DNA of 22,799 nt, taken from NCBI GenBank assembly GCA_937860165.1, contig CALMBE010000255.1, positions 1-22,799 of the forward strand. Reading direction: 5' to 3'. This DNA comes from an uncultured Planctomycetaceae bacterium. GTDB taxonomy: Bacteria > Planctomycetota > Planctomycetia > Pirellulales > Lacipirellulaceae. Positions 1 through 9,647 of this stretch are shown here, in pieces; the first letter of the stretch is position 1; each line of letters opens with the position of its first letter. The translations under genes were made by a program, and so were the position numbers. Under the pieces are notes generated by a model. That model did no database searches. It was not told the DNA's origin and was given only the letters and a program-made list of their open reading frames with translations.

Positions 1-1289
1 GTCGACCACGCCGCGAGGAAGAGATTGAACTTCCCCCAGAATCCGCCCGTCGGGGGCAAACCGGTCAAACTGAACAAGAACACCGCGAGTACCAAGGCCA
101 GCAGGGGGGACGTTGAACCGAGGCCATCAAAGTCGTTGATCGTCTCGATGGGCTTGCCATTCTTTCGCAACAGCAAAATCGTGCCGAACACGCCGAGCGT
201 CATCGTCGAGTACACGATCAAATAAAAGAGCACCGCTTGGATGCCGGTGAATTGCCCGCTCGCTCCCGGAAGAACTGCCAACCCTACGAGCATGTACCCG
301 GCATGGGCCACGCTGGAATACGCCAACAACCGCCGGAGATCGGTTTGCAGCAGGGCCAACACATTGCCGAGAGTCATCGTCACGATGGCCAGCGTCGCCA
401 GGACTTCGGGTGCCGGCCCGGCGAGCGAGGCAAATGCGGGATTCACGCCGTCGGACAACACAATCGACCAAATCAGGCGCAGCAAGGCCGCGAACCCGAC
501 GATTTTTGGCAACACCGAAAGCAACCCCGCCATGGCGGTTGAGGTGCCCTGGAACACGTCGGGGGCGTAGTAATGAAACGGCACGGCCGTGATGCGAAAA
601 CCGAGTCCCGCGACCGTCATGGCCACGGCAATTTTCAGCAAGCCGACGCTGACCATGCCCGTGGGTTCGAGCAGCGAATGTTTCAGCCAGACAAAATTCG
701 TGGAGCCGGCACTCCCCATGAAGATGCTTAATCCATACAGGACAAAAGCCGACGAAAAAATACTCAGGAGAAAATACTTGGCCGTGGCTTCCAGTGCCGC
801 GGTGTCGTTGCGGGAGAGATACAGCAAGATGTAGGTCGGAATACTCACCAATTCCAGCGACACGAAAAGCGCAATCAAATCGTTCGACGACGCAACCAAA
901 TTCGTTCCCGCGACGATAAACAACAAACACGCGATTTGCTCGGCTGCATAGCGGGGGTGGAGTTGCTCTGCCGTAAATACCAAGAGCGCGAGCCCCACCA
1001 GCAATCCGGCGGGGCGGAGCACGTGGGCCAAGTTGTCATTGAGAAACGCCATGCGGGCGGGGTCGACGGAAACCTGGGCCGGAGGCCAGACCCAGTAGGC
1101 CAACATGGCCGCGATCAGTCCGGTGGCCCCGAAGAACAGGCTCTTGCCGCGCGAATTTTTTCGGGCTTCCGCGGAAACAACCGACGCATAACTCCCCCAC
1201 AGCACCAACAGAGTGCCGACGGCCAGCAAGATCAGTTCCGGCGCTAGGCCGCGCGCGGTATCCAAAATATTTGAGGCAAGTTCGTTCAA
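1..1289 (-). CDS. nuoN: NADH-quinone oxidoreductase subunit N (partial, 3' end off window)
   Basis: This is an antiporter-like, proton-pumping membrane subunit of respiratory complex I. About 429 codons are visible; the family is usually near 480-490 residues, so roughly the last 50-60 are beyond the left edge. The reading frame opens with TTG at 1289, preceded by GGGAG about 8 nt upstream. It shows NuoN hallmarks: a run of hydrophobic helices, the segment PFHYYAPDVFQG followed by LLSVLPKIVGF with its buried lysine, and LLAYSSVAHAGYMLVG in the discontinuous-helix half. No ATG lies in frame near the start; the ATG at 1296 opens a different, short frame. The TTG overlaps the nuoM stop by 2 nt (TTGA), which suggests translational coupling. 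Identity is very sure; the exact start is fairly sure. Confidence 0.93.
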   Translation of the reverse strand, partial: MNELASNILDTARGLAPELILLAVGTLLVLWGSYASVVSAEARKNSRGKSLFFGATGLIAAMLAYWVWPPAQVSVDPARMAFLNDNLAHVLRPAGLLVGLALLVFTAEQLHPRYAAEQIACLLFIVAGTNLVASSNDLIALFVSLELVSIPTYILLYLSRNDTAALEATAKYFLLSIFSSAFVLYGLSIFMGSAGSTNFVWLKHSLLEPTGMVSVGLLKIAVAMTVAGLGFRITAVPFHYYAPDVFQGTSTAMAGLLSVLPKIVGFAALLRLIWSIVLSDGVNPAFASLAGPAPEVLATLAIVTMTLGNVLALLQTDLRRLLAYSSVAHAGYMLVGLAVLPGASGQFTGIQAVLFYLIVYSTMTLGVFGTILLLRKNGKPIETINDFDGLGSTSPLLALVLAVFLFSLTGLPPTGGFWGKFNLFLAAWS

Positions 1290-2956
1290 GGGGCATTCTC
1301 CCGGGGGCTGAGCGGTTTGAAGGCGGCCCAATGTGCGGTGCGGAGCGGTTGGGTCAGTCGTGCCTCCAAGGCGTTCGGCACGCTGCCATCGTAGAGGGCC
1401 GCTATGGCGTCGACCTCCGGCTGGATCACCTTCATGAAGGGACTTGGATAAATGCCAATCACCAGACACAACGCCATGATCGGTGCCAGTGAAGCCAACT
1501 CACGTCCGTTGAGGTCGGGGACACTTGTATGGCCAGCTATTTTCTTGCCAGGTGGACCAAAGAGCACCAGTTCCATCATTTTTAACAGATACCATGCGCC
1601 GATGATGATGCCCGACGTGCCGAGGGCAGCATAACCAGGATGTACTTTGAACATGCCAATGAGCGACAGAATTTCGCCGACGAAACCGTTGAGGCCCGGC
1701 AATCCCATGCTCGACAGACACGCAAAAACCAAGCAACAAGAGAACCACGGCAGCTTCGCGGCAATGCCCCCCATGTCGTCGAGCTGACGTGTGTGGAGTC
1801 GCTCGTAAATCATGCCCACCAACAGGAACAAGGCCCCCGTCGAGAGGCCGTGATTGATCATTTGCATCGTCCCCCCGGCGATGCCTTCGGCATTGAGCGC
1901 AAAGATTCCCAACATGCAGAACCCCAAATGGCTCACGCTGCTGTAGGCCACCAGGCGTTTCATGTCGCGTTGGCTCAACGCGCAAAATGCCCCATACAAG
2001 ATGCCGATAACCGAGAGCGTTGCCACCAGGGGCACGCCCACGTCCACTACGGCCAAGGGCAACAGCGGCAAAGCCAACCGCAGAAAACCGTAGGAGCCGA
2101 GCTTGAGCAACACCCCAGCCAAGAGCACCGAACCTGCCGTGGGGGCCTCGACGTGGGCCAGTGGCAACCACGTATGAAACGGGAACAACGGAACCTTGAT
2201 CGCAAAGCCCGCGAACAGCGCGAGGAACATCCAAAACTGAGCCGTGCGCCAGAACTCGGCCAGTTCGACATCCGCCGTGGCGAGTTGGGTCTTGATCTCT
2301 TGAGCCAACTCCGGAATCGAAAAGGTAAACACTTCCGGATTCACCGAGTGGACCGTGAGCACCACCGCCAACAGACCCAGCAAGCTCACCAAACTCCCGG
2401 TGAGGGTATAGATAAAAAACTTCCCGGCGGCGTATTCGCGCTGCGATCCGCCCCAAATCCCAATCAAGAAAAAGAGTGGGATCAGCGTGAACTCAAAGAA
2501 CACATAAAAGAGAATTAAATCGAACGAACAGAACACCCCGAGCATGGCAGTTTCGAGAATCAACAGCCAAGCGAAAAACTCGGCAACGCGGGTGTCGATT
2601 GCCGTCCACGACACCAGCACGGATGAGACGGTGAGCAAGGCCGTCAGCGCCACCAGCCAGAGCGAAATTCCATCAATGCCCAAGTACGCTTCGATCTTGA
2701 TCGACTGGTCCCCTGCTCCAGTAAACTGGAACCAAGTTGTGCGGGTCACCATTTGCGGTGCCATGATTTGGTCAGCGAGTTGTTCCTTGGTCGTGGGTTC
2801 GTAATTTGCAACCACACCCGCGGCAAGCCCCAAGGTTGCCAGCGTGACCAGCAGGCTGAGCCTGCGGACCGCCTCGGGATGCGAGTTGCCCAACAGGGCG
2901 ACCGCGATCGCTCCCGCGGCAGGCAACAAGATCATGATTATCAGCAGCGTATTCAT
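1286..2956 (-). CDS. nuoM: NADH-quinone oxidoreductase subunit M
   Basis: This 556-residue antiporter-like subunit of complex I sits in the membrane arm and pumps protons during NADH oxidation by quinone. It is predicted to have about 14 membrane helices. The functional acidic residue in the segment LFYVFFEFTLIPLFFLIG (E155) and the lysines K254 (FAIKVPLFPFHTWLPLAHVEAP region) and K285 match the proton-path glutamate and lysines known in the family. Length is slightly above the E. coli subunit (about 509), mainly from a loop after the first helices. The ATG at 2956 lies 24 nt after the nuoL stop, and the 3' end overlaps nuoN. Confidence 0.96.
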   Translation of the reverse strand: MNTLLIIMILLPAAGAIAVALLGNSHPEAVRRLSLLVTLATLGLAAGVVANYEPTTKEQLADQIMAPQMVTRTTWFQFTGAGDQSIKIEAYLGIDGISLWLVALTALLTVSSVLVSWTAIDTRVAEFFAWLLILETAMLGVFCSFDLILFYVFFEFTLIPLFFLIGIWGGSQREYAAGKFFIYTLTGSLVSLLGLLAVVLTVHSVNPEVFTFSIPELAQEIKTQLATADVELAEFWRTAQFWMFLALFAGFAIKVPLFPFHTWLPLAHVEAPTAGSVLLAGVLLKLGSYGFLRLALPLLPLAVVDVGVPLVATLSVIGILYGAFCALSQRDMKRLVAYSSVSHLGFCMLGIFALNAEGIAGGTMQMINHGLSTGALFLLVGMIYERLHTRQLDDMGGIAAKLPWFSCCLVFACLSSMGLPGLNGFVGEILSLIGMFKVHPGYAALGTSGIIIGAWYLLKMMELVLFGPPGKKIAGHTSVPDLNGRELASLAPIMALCLVIGIYPSPFMKVIQPEVDAIAALYDGSVPNALEARLTQPLRTAHWAAFKPLSPRENAP

Positions 2957-2980
2957 GCGGTTTTTCCGATCACCGGCGAA

Positions 2981-4942
2981 TTATTCGACCCACACCAAGT
3001 ACACAGTCAGCAACATCAGCCCCAGGAACATCATGGCGGCATAGGATTGGATCAATCCCGACTGCCACTTGCGGAACCAGCGGCCAACCAAAGCGGGCCG
3101 ACCGGCGATCCAATCCACAAGCCGATCGATGACCGATTTGTCCACGAGGCTCGAGGTATCGGCGATCCCTTCCAGGGGTTTCACGGCCACGGCGGAATAA
3201 ATCTCATCGAAGAAAAACTTTCCCAAGGACATCCTGTAGAAACCAGAAAATCGCTTGGCCCAAGTGGTCGCCAAGCCAGGTCGGGCAATGTAGACCCACC
3301 AAGCCGTGAAGACGCCTGCCAGTCCGACGAGCGTGCCGGTGGCCATGACAGATGCCGCCAGAGGATGCGGTTCGCCTTTAAGCCCGGGCGCATGAGACAG
3401 AAAATGGAAGAACGCATGCGAGGGACCAACCGCGAGGCCAATCCCCGCCGCGCACACGGCCAAGGCAATCAACGGGTACGCCATCACTGGTGGGGACTCG
3501 TGCGGATGGTGGCCCGCAGCCTTGGGAAATCGTTCTTCGCCCCAAAAAGTGAGCAGGTACGCGCGGAAAATATAAAACGCCGTCAGGCCCGAGGTGAGTA
3601 ACACGCCGATCCTCAGCCATCCGAACAAACTCGGGTAAGGACTTTCCTCGGCAGCCAGACCCACCACCGCGAGAATTTCGTCCTTGCTCCAGAACCCCGA
3701 GAGGGGGGGGATCCCCGCCAGGGCCAAGGCACCCACCAAGAAAGTCCAATGCGTAATCGGCATCACACGCCGGAGTCCACTGAATTGGCGGATGTCGATG
3801 ACGTTGCCCATCGAGTGCATCACGCTCCCCGCGCCGAGAAACAACAGGGCCTTGAAAAAGGCATGGGTGAACAAGTGGAACATGGCCCCGATGGCCGCCA
3901 CGGGCAGAATCTCCTCGCCACTGCAACCGCTACCCAGGGCGACAAACATCAACCCGAGTTGACTCACGGTCGAGTATGCGAGGATCCGCTTCAAGTCAAA
4001 TTGCGTCAGGGCGATCAAGGCAGCCAAAAGCGCGGTGATGCCTCCAATCGTGGCGACAACCGCCTGGGCCTCGGGCGCGAGTGCAAACAAGGGGGACAGG
4101 CGGCACACCATGTACACGCCGGCGGTGACCATCGTCGCCGCGTGAATCAATGCGCTCACCGGCGTGGGGCCTTCCATCGCATCCGGCAGCCACACATGCA
4201 GCGGGAACTGGGCCGACTTACCCACGGCCCCGGCAAACAGCAACAGACAGGCTGTCATCAGCAGCGTGGGGTGCGCACGCGACACCGTTTCGGCTGCTTG
4301 AAAAACGGTCGAGTAATCCAAGAGTTGTTGGCCCGCGGGGGGCAAACCATTGAGCGCTTCACCCACCAGCAGCCAGATGAGAAAAATTCCCAACGCGAAG
4401 CCGAAATCGCCGATGCGGTTTACCAGAAACGCTTTTTTCGCGGCGGCGGCGGCCTCGGGCTTATGAAACCAAAAACCGATGAGCAGATAACTGCACAGTC
4501 CGACCGCTTCCCAAAACACATACAGCAAAATCAAATTCCCGCTCAGTACGAGCATCGTCATCGAGAACACGAACAAACTCACAGCGGCAAAAAATCGCGG
4601 TTGACCAGGATCGCCGTGCATGTAGCCCGCGGCGTAGATGGCCACCAGCGAGGCAACCGTGGTGACCATTACCAGCATCATCGTGCTGAGGGCGTCGGCT
4701 TGGAGGACAATGTCGACCGTCAAATCGCCGATCGAAAGCCATTGGTATCCAAGCAATCGAATCGGTTCCTCGGCGACATTTCCCGTGAACATCAGCAAGA
4801 GCGATAGCACGGCCGACACGCCCACGCCCGCAACACACACCAGCGGGCTGATGCCTCGCAGCGCGGTCTTGCCGAAGCAAGCGAGCAGTATTGCCGCCAC
4901 CAACGGGGCCCCGGGGATCCACCATAGCATCCAATCAGCCAC
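2981..4942 (-). CDS. nuoL: NADH-quinone oxidoreductase subunit L
   Basis: This 653-residue subunit is the largest antiporter-like subunit, at the distal end of the membrane arm, and carries the long lateral helix. Key segments are LLYVFWEAVGLCSYLLIGFW with E145, AVGKSAQFPLHVWLPDAMEG with K242, and ALIHAATMVTAGVY with H266, all typical proton-channel positions. The C-terminal part, with few charged residues and a final hydrophobic stretch, fits the lateral helix and its anchor. The start is GTG at 4942, with a strong GGGAGG about 8-9 nt upstream inside the end of nuoK. The two genes overlap by 8 nt, which points to coupled translation. Confidence 0.96.
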   Translation of the reverse strand: MADWMLWWIPGAPLVAAILLACFGKTALRGISPLVCVAGVGVSAVLSLLLMFTGNVAEEPIRLLGYQWLSIGDLTVDIVLQADALSTMMLVMVTTVASLVAIYAAGYMHGDPGQPRFFAAVSLFVFSMTMLVLSGNLILLYVFWEAVGLCSYLLIGFWFHKPEAAAAAKKAFLVNRIGDFGFALGIFLIWLLVGEALNGLPPAGQQLLDYSTVFQAAETVSRAHPTLLMTACLLLFAGAVGKSAQFPLHVWLPDAMEGPTPVSALIHAATMVTAGVYMVCRLSPLFALAPEAQAVVATIGGITALLAALIALTQFDLKRILAYSTVSQLGLMFVALGSGCSGEEILPVAAIGAMFHLFTHAFFKALLFLGAGSVMHSMGNVIDIRQFSGLRRVMPITHWTFLVGALALAGIPPLSGFWSKDEILAVVGLAAEESPYPSLFGWLRIGVLLTSGLTAFYIFRAYLLTFWGEERFPKAAGHHPHESPPVMAYPLIALAVCAAGIGLAVGPSHAFFHFLSHAPGLKGEPHPLAASVMATGTLVGLAGVFTAWWVYIARPGLATTWAKRFSGFYRMSLGKFFFDEIYSAVAVKPLEGIADTSSLVDKSVIDRLVDWIAGRPALVGRWFRKWQSGLIQSYAAMMFLGLMLLTVYLVWVE

Positions 4943-5396
4943 GTTTGGCCCCTCCCTTTTTGGTTCCTGCCGAACTCTTGCTCAGCGCTGGTTCGCGCCC
5001 GGCTGGCGAGAGTGTCGGATAGGTGGGGAATTCTTCCACCTGAAAAAATTCTTTTTCGGCGAGCAATTCGGGCTCGACATCTTCGACATCGGATTCCCCC
5101 AGTTCGTGCCAGACACTCACATCCAGGGAATTAAATCGTTGGTACAACGCCAGAAACAGCACTAAGGCAATCGCCGCCTCGCAAGCTGCCACGGTGAGCA
5201 CAAAAATTGTGAACGACTGCCCATGATAGTTCCCATGCGCCCGACCGAAAGCGATCAGATTCAGGGCCACCGCTTGGAGCATGAGCTCGGCGGAGAGGAA
5301 CATCACAATCAGATTCCGCCGGGTTAAGAAGCCCAGCGTGCCCAGCACAAACAACACAGCACCAATCAAGAGTGAATTGTAAAGTTGGGGGGTCAT
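4935..5396 (-). CDS. nuoK: NADH-quinone oxidoreductase subunit K with C-terminal extension
   Basis: This small three-helix membrane subunit of complex I carries two conserved buried glutamates, visible in LIVMFLSAELMLQAVALN and VAACEAAIALVLFLALYQ. The conserved NuoK core ends near residue 95-100, which is the usual whole length. Here the protein is 153 residues, with a roughly 50-residue hydrophilic tail that is acidic first (DVEDVEPELLAEKE) and Lys/Arg-rich at the end (KKGGAKRG). The tail is predicted to be cytoplasmic and disordered. The ATG at 5396 overlaps the nuoJ stop as ATGA, and the 3' end overlaps nuoL by 8 nt. Confidence 0.95.
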   Translation of the reverse strand: MTPQLYNSLLIGAVLFVLGTLGFLTRRNLIVMFLSAELMLQAVALNLIAFGRAHGNYHGQSFTIFVLTVAACEAAIALVLFLALYQRFNSLDVSVWHELGESDVEDVEPELLAEKEFFQVEEFPTYPTLSPAGREPALSKSSAGTKKGGAKRG

Positions 5397-6124
5397 CGGG
5401 CTTGTCCCCGTGATTGAAGGGCAATGACCAAGGTGCCGAAGATCGCCACCAAGAGCAGCACACTTGCCAATTCCACGGCGACCAAATGATCCACAAACAG
5501 CGAACGCCCCAGCACGGCCAACGTGTTCGTGTCCGCAGGAGTGGGGGCACTCATATTCACCGACGGAGCGGCGGCCTGCGATGCCACCGGCACCGGTTGC
5601 TGAATGGCATACACCAACGCGGCCAAGAGCAGGCCTCCCGAGACCATCGCCAACATTGGCTGCATGAGTCGCACGTCGTAAGTGGACTTACCGGTCTGGC
5701 GGGCGAGCATAATCACAAACAAAAACGTCACCACGATGGCACCAGCGTAGACGATAATGGTCGCGGCACTGATAAATGCCGCTCCCTGCATGAGAAATAA
5801 TCCGCAAGTTGCCAAGATCACCAGCGCGAACCAGAGTGCGGAATACACCGGATGGGTCTCGACCTGCATTCCGCAGGCGGCCATCGCCATGAGCCCCGCA
5901 AAGCAAGTGAACAGCACATCTTCCAGGACGTTGCCACTGAGTTGCCACCAGGTGAACCACGCCGCCACGATCGCACCCAAGAGGCACACCGTGGCGGGGA
6001 TGTTTTGCCGCCGTTGAGGCGATGCAGCCGCGAGCATGTAACCCACGACACCCAATAAGATGGGGATCCCCAATTCCCAGGGGTTCATCGTCGCCGATTG
6101 TTGGGCAAAAAGTGTGAGCAACAC
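5393..6124 (-). CDS. nuoJ: NADH-quinone oxidoreductase subunit J
   Basis: This 243-residue membrane subunit of complex I has about five helices. The conserved stretch AAFISAATIIVYAGAIVVTFLFVIM (quoted in part: IIVYAGAIVVTFLFVIM) contains the pi-bulge region of transmembrane helix 3, which moves during turnover in this family. The GTG start at 6124 has an AAGAG-like ribosome binding site and gives the residues MLLTLFAQQ. An ATG at 6088 (MNPWELG) is possible but has no clear binding site. It follows nuoI after 13 nt and overlaps nuoK by 4 nt. Identity is sure; start is moderately sure. Confidence 0.94.
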   Translation of the reverse strand: MLLTLFAQQSATMNPWELGIPILLGVVGYMLAAASPQRRQNIPATVCLLGAIVAAWFTWWQLSGNVLEDVLFTCFAGLMAMAACGMQVETHPVYSALWFALVILATCGLFLMQGAAFISAATIIVYAGAIVVTFLFVIMLARQTGKSTYDVRLMQPMLAMVSGGLLLAALVYAIQQPVPVASQAAAPSVNMSAPTPADTNTLAVLGRSLFVDHLVAVELASVLLLVAIFGTLVIALQSRGQAR

Positions 6125-6137
6125 GATGCACTCTTTT

Positions 6138-6746
6138 CTATGAGTTCACTTGGCTGGAAGGAAGTTCATCAATGGGCCACGCCATCCGTTCGGCAGGAAC
6201 GAGGTTCTCCGAAGCGGGGCCCAGCACGCCGCGCGTGGTTCGCGCGGGGTCCTTGCCCCCTTGCACAGTCTTGTCATACACGGAGAGTAATTTGTCTTTG
6301 TCGAAGATCATTTCCTGACGGCTCAGGCCGGTGAGATCGAAGATCGATGTCAACTCGATCGCATCCACGGGGCAGGCTTCCTCGCACATGCCGCAATAAA
6401 TGCAACGCAACTCGTCGATCTCAAACTTCACCGGATATTTGTCGCGATCTTCCCACGGGGTGGGGGCTCCGATAATGTCGATGCAATGCGCGGGGCAGGC
6501 CGTCGCACACAACATGCAGGCCACGCATTTCACCCGACCCTGTTCATCGCGATTGAGTCGATGCACCCCGCGGTAATTGAGCGGTAACACGGGTTTGACC
6601 TCGGGATATTCCTCGGTCACTGGCTTCTGGAAAACGTGGCGGATCGTGGTGGCCAAACCGCCCGCGATGGCCGGCAAGTACATGGCCTCCCACAGGCCGA
6701 TGCTTGGCTCTTCTACCCAGACAATATCTTTTTCACTGATAGCCAT
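6138..6746 (-). CDS. nuoI: NADH-quinone oxidoreductase subunit I (2x[4Fe-4S] ferredoxin-like)
   Basis: This is the peripheral-arm subunit that passes electrons through clusters N6a and N6b to NuoB. It has 202 residues with two ferredoxin motifs: C74-C77-C80-C84 (CVACMLCATACP) and C115-C118-C121-C125 (CIYCGMCEEACP). An N-terminal stretch that would lie along the membrane surface precedes them. I chose the ATG at 6746 (MAISEKDIV), 13 nt after the nuoH stop. The frame is open further upstream, but those codons lie inside nuoH and do not resemble the family. The C-terminal 50 residues after the second cluster are longer than in E. coli (180 residues in total) and hydrophilic. Confidence 0.95.
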   Translation of the reverse strand: MAISEKDIVWVEEPSIGLWEAMYLPAIAGGLATTIRHVFQKPVTEEYPEVKPVLPLNYRGVHRLNRDEQGRVKCVACMLCATACPAHCIDIIGAPTPWEDRDKYPVKFEIDELRCIYCGMCEEACPVDAIELTSIFDLTGLSRQEMIFDKDKLLSVYDKTVQGGKDPARTTRGVLGPASENLVPAERMAWPIDELPSSQVNS

Positions 6747-6759
6747 GGTGTCGCTCGCT

Positions 6760-7905
6760 CTAGATCTTACCGAGGGCTGGACTCGAGACGCTACCCACTC
6801 GGAGTCGGCGTTGGAGTCGCATGCCATTGAGTGCCGACGCGCCGACCAGTAGCGCCAGCGACGCCACGGTCAGGACCCACACAGGCCAATTGAATTGCTT
6901 GGCGAACATGACAAATGCAAGATTGAAAAACGATAGGGGAACCAAGCCTTGCCAAGCCAGACTCATCAGTTGATCGAATCGAAACCGGGGGATCGTCCAA
7001 CGAATGAGCATGATAAAGATGATAATCGCGAACACTTTGGCAGCCAGAACCCCGCACTTAACGGCCCCGACCCCGTTGTAGTGACTCCCCACTTCCGCAA
7101 TCCAAGGAAAATGCCAACCCCCGAGGAACAATACCGACATCAGAAAACTGATCGTAATCACATGGGTGTACTCGCCGAGGAAAAACATGGCGAATTTCAT
7201 CGCGCTGTACTCGGTGTGGTACCCGCCGATTAGCTCTTGTTCGCATTCGGGGAGGTCAAAGGGCAACCGATTCGACTCCGCCAAGGCGCTGGTGGCAAAT
7301 ATCAAGGCAGCGAGCGGCTGGGTCCAGAGATTCCAGTGCAAGAAACCGTTGCTCGCCTGGAACTGGATGATGTCCTCCAAGTTCAGCGAACCCGCCAAGA
7401 GGACGACACCCAGGATGGATGTCCCCAGCGGAATTTCGTAGCTAATGACCTGCGCGCTCGAGCGGAGTGCGCCCAACATGCTGTATTTATTGTTCGAGGC
7501 CCAACCTCCCAAGATAATGCTGTACACAGCCAGACTGCCGACGGCGAAAATAAACACCATCCCCACGTCGACCCCCGGCGCGATTACGAACTGCCATTCG
7601 TCGGGATCCGTGGAAGTCGGCCCAAAGGGTACGACCGCGAATGCCAGCATCGTGGTCATGATCGCCAGCGAGGGTGCCATATAAAACAAGAATCGGTCAC
7701 AATGTCGGGGGACCACATCTTCTTTGAGCAAAAACTTGATCCCATCGGCCAGCGGTTGCAGTAAACCAAACGGACCCACGCGATTCGGCCCGATGCGATC
7801 TTGCATGTACGCAGCCAGTTTGCGTTCAATGTAAATCAGATACGCGCACGAAGTGAGAATCATCCCCAGTACGACACCGATTTTGACGGCCCACACGGTA
7901 ATCAT
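6760..7905 (-). CDS. nuoH: NADH-quinone oxidoreductase subunit H
   Basis: This 381-residue membrane subunit forms the quinone chamber at the joint between the membrane arm and the peripheral arm. The N-terminal signature [20 protein letters not shown] and the following [18 protein letters not shown] are diagnostic. The acidic loop near [25 protein letters not shown] is the conserved quinone-channel and E-channel segment. About eight helices are predicted. The ATG at 7905 overlaps the nuoG stop as ATGA. The family is normally 320-350 residues; the extra length is mostly in a loop (about residues 90-115) and at the C-terminus. Confidence 0.96.
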   Translation of the reverse strand: MITVWAVKIGVVLGMILTSCAYLIYIERKLAAYMQDRIGPNRVGPFGLLQPLADGIKFLLKEDVVPRHCDRFLFYMAPSLAIMTTMLAFAVVPFGPTSTDPDEWQFVIAPGVDVGMVFIFAVGSLAVYSIILGGWASNNKYSMLGALRSSAQVISYEIPLGTSILGVVLLAGSLNLEDIIQFQASNGFLHWNLWTQPLAALIFATSALAESNRLPFDLPECEQELIGGYHTEYSAMKFAMFFLGEYTHVITISFLMSVLFLGGWHFPWIAEVGSHYNGVGAVKCGVLAAKVFAIIIFIMLIRWTIPRFRFDQLMSLAWQGLVPLSFFNLAFVMFAKQFNWPVWVLTVASLALLVGASALNGMRLQRRLRVGSVSSPALGKI

Positions 7906-9608
7906 TGACGGGCCTCCGAAAGATTTGCTTGTTTCGCAGCACCCTGCAAGGCGGGAAGCATCACGCCGTATTCGCCCAGGTCGCCGGACGCGATTGGCCG
8001 AAAGGCCGATATCTGCTCGGCAATTTCTTTTCGCATCACGCGCGCATTGAACAAACCTTCGCGTTGCGAGATTTCCATGAAAATGCGGCAGTCGTTATAA
8101 CCCTCGGCCACCGGATGCACCGACCGTAGAATCATTTGGGCAAGCCCGGCGTGATTCACATAGGTGCCCTCCTTCTCGGCAAAGGACGCACCGGGGAGCA
8201 CCACTTGGGCCGCGTTGGTGAGTTCCGAACGGAGGATGTCTTGCGCCACCAACAGGGGCACCTGGGCCAAGGCTTTGACTTCGTCACTGGAAAGCCACCC
8301 CGGCGGCCCCCCCCCAACAACATAAGCGGCCTGCAATTCCCCCGCGCGGGCGGCGTTGAAAATCGAGGAAAAGTCTTCGCGGATGGACTGAAAATGACTC
8401 AGCACAGCAGCCACCCCGAGCCGATTGGGACATTTCTCGGCGCGAATGGTGAACTTCGTGGGTTCGAGCGGTTCGCCCCGCCAGTTCTTTGGATAGCGAT
8501 CATCTTCGCCTACGACGGGGATCGGCCCAAGCGTGAGCCGCACCTGGGGCGACAGTTTTTTCAGCCACGACGCGAGCAAATACGCTTCTTCGCACGTCAT
8601 CCAAGGGGAGAAAACTGCCGCGATCGACCGGGGCGACTTCTTCGCCACCAAGCGGAAACTTTCCCGCACATGGTTGACGATTTCCGACCACCTGGAAACG
8701 CTGGACGAGGAACCATTCGACTCGGGCTGCGGTTTCTTCCACTCGGGGGCCGTGAGACGCTCCTCGGCCTGAACGTATTTGAAGCCAAAGCGGCCCTCGT
8801 CGCACATGAAATCACCCTGGGCCAGCGGGTTCTCGCGGGGCTTCAAGCGGTAGATATGGTCTTCATTTTGATCGACATGAATACTGCAACCCGTGCTGCA
8901 CCCTGGGCAAACACTGTTCCGCGATTTGAGCCACCAGACCCGCTGCTTGTACAGAAAATCCTTGCTGCAAAGCGCGCCCACGGGGCAGAGGTCCACCACG
9001 TTGCCCGCCAGTTTATTGTCGCAGGGATTGCCCGGATAAATATCGATCTCGGCATGGGTGCCCCGATTCACGATTTGGAGTTCCGCCGTGCCGCTGATTT
9101 CACGGGTAAACCGCACACACCGCGAGCACATCACGCACCGATCGGTGAACAGCGTGATCTGCTCGCCGATGTAGTCCTTGTCTTTACGGATTTCCTTGGG
9201 TTCCTGGAGCCGAGTCTCCGCGTTGCCAAATTTAAAACTGTAATCTTGCAAGAAACATTCGCCTGCTTGATCGCAGGTCGGGCAATCGAGCGGATGATTC
9301 AAAAGCAAGTATTCGAGCGTGGCGGCTTGGGCTTGTTTCACCTTATCGCTGTCGGTCACTACCACCGTGTTGGCCTTGGCGGGGGTTTGGCAGGCGGGGA
9401 CCAGCTTCGGCATCATCGCCACGCTGCCGTCCGGTTTCTTCTCGCCCACTTCCACCAGGCACATTCGGCAACTGGCCACCACCGACAGCGACGGGTGCCA
9501 ACAATAGTGCGGTATCTCGACCCCCGCCTTCTTGGCAGCTTGCACGACATTGAGCTGCTCGTCATCGCCGAGCGTCAAGTCTTGTCCATTGATAGTGAGT
9601 GTTGACAT
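7902..9608 (-). CDS. nuoG: NADH-quinone oxidoreductase subunit G, short form
   Basis: This peripheral-arm iron-sulfur subunit has 568 residues. Ligand sets are visible in order: N1b [2Fe-2S] C36, C47, C50, C73; N5 H105, C109, C112, C118; N4 C158, C161, C164, C208. A further C234-x2-C237-x3-C241-x27-C269 set matches the N7 cluster of E. coli and Thermus. The molybdopterin-oxidoreductase-like remainder (about residues 300-568) is much shorter than in E. coli NuoG (about 900 in total) and is probably a degenerate fold remnant. The ATG at 9608 has no obvious ribosome binding site. The gene is separated from nuoF by a repeat-filled gap of 136 nt, the largest in the operon. Confidence 0.94.
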   Translation of the reverse strand: MSTLTINGQDLTLGDDEQLNVVQAAKKAGVEIPHYCWHPSLSVVASCRMCLVEVGEKKPDGSVAMMPKLVPACQTPAKANTVVVTDSDKVKQAQAATLEYLLLNHPLDCPTCDQAGECFLQDYSFKFGNAETRLQEPKEIRKDKDYIGEQITLFTDRCVMCSRCVRFTREISGTAELQIVNRGTHAEIDIYPGNPCDNKLAGNVVDLCPVGALCSKDFLYKQRVWWLKSRNSVCPGCSTGCSIHVDQNEDHIYRLKPRENPLAQGDFMCDEGRFGFKYVQAEERLTAPEWKKPQPESNGSSSSVSRWSEIVNHVRESFRLVAKKSPRSIAAVFSPWMTCEEAYLLASWLKKLSPQVRLTLGPIPVVGEDDRYPKNWRGEPLEPTKFTIRAEKCPNRLGVAAVLSHFQSIREDFSSIFNAARAGELQAAYVVGGGPPGWLSSDEVKALAQVPLLVAQDILRSELTNAAQVVLPGASFAEKEGTYVNHAGLAQMILRSVHPVAEGYNDCRIFMEISQREGLFNARVMRKEIAEQISAFRPIASGDLGEYGVMLPALQGAAKQANLSEARQ

Positions 9609-9647
9609 GGTGGATTATGTGAAATGTGTGTGGAAAGCTGAGAGTCA

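Noticed and set aside
8136..9605. Long open frame of 489 codons on the plus strand over nuoG
   Set aside because: It is the antisense shadow of nuoG in a GC-rich gene, its sequence has no family likeness and nuoG is certain. The same holds for 9829-11238 and 3749-4807 on the plus strand.
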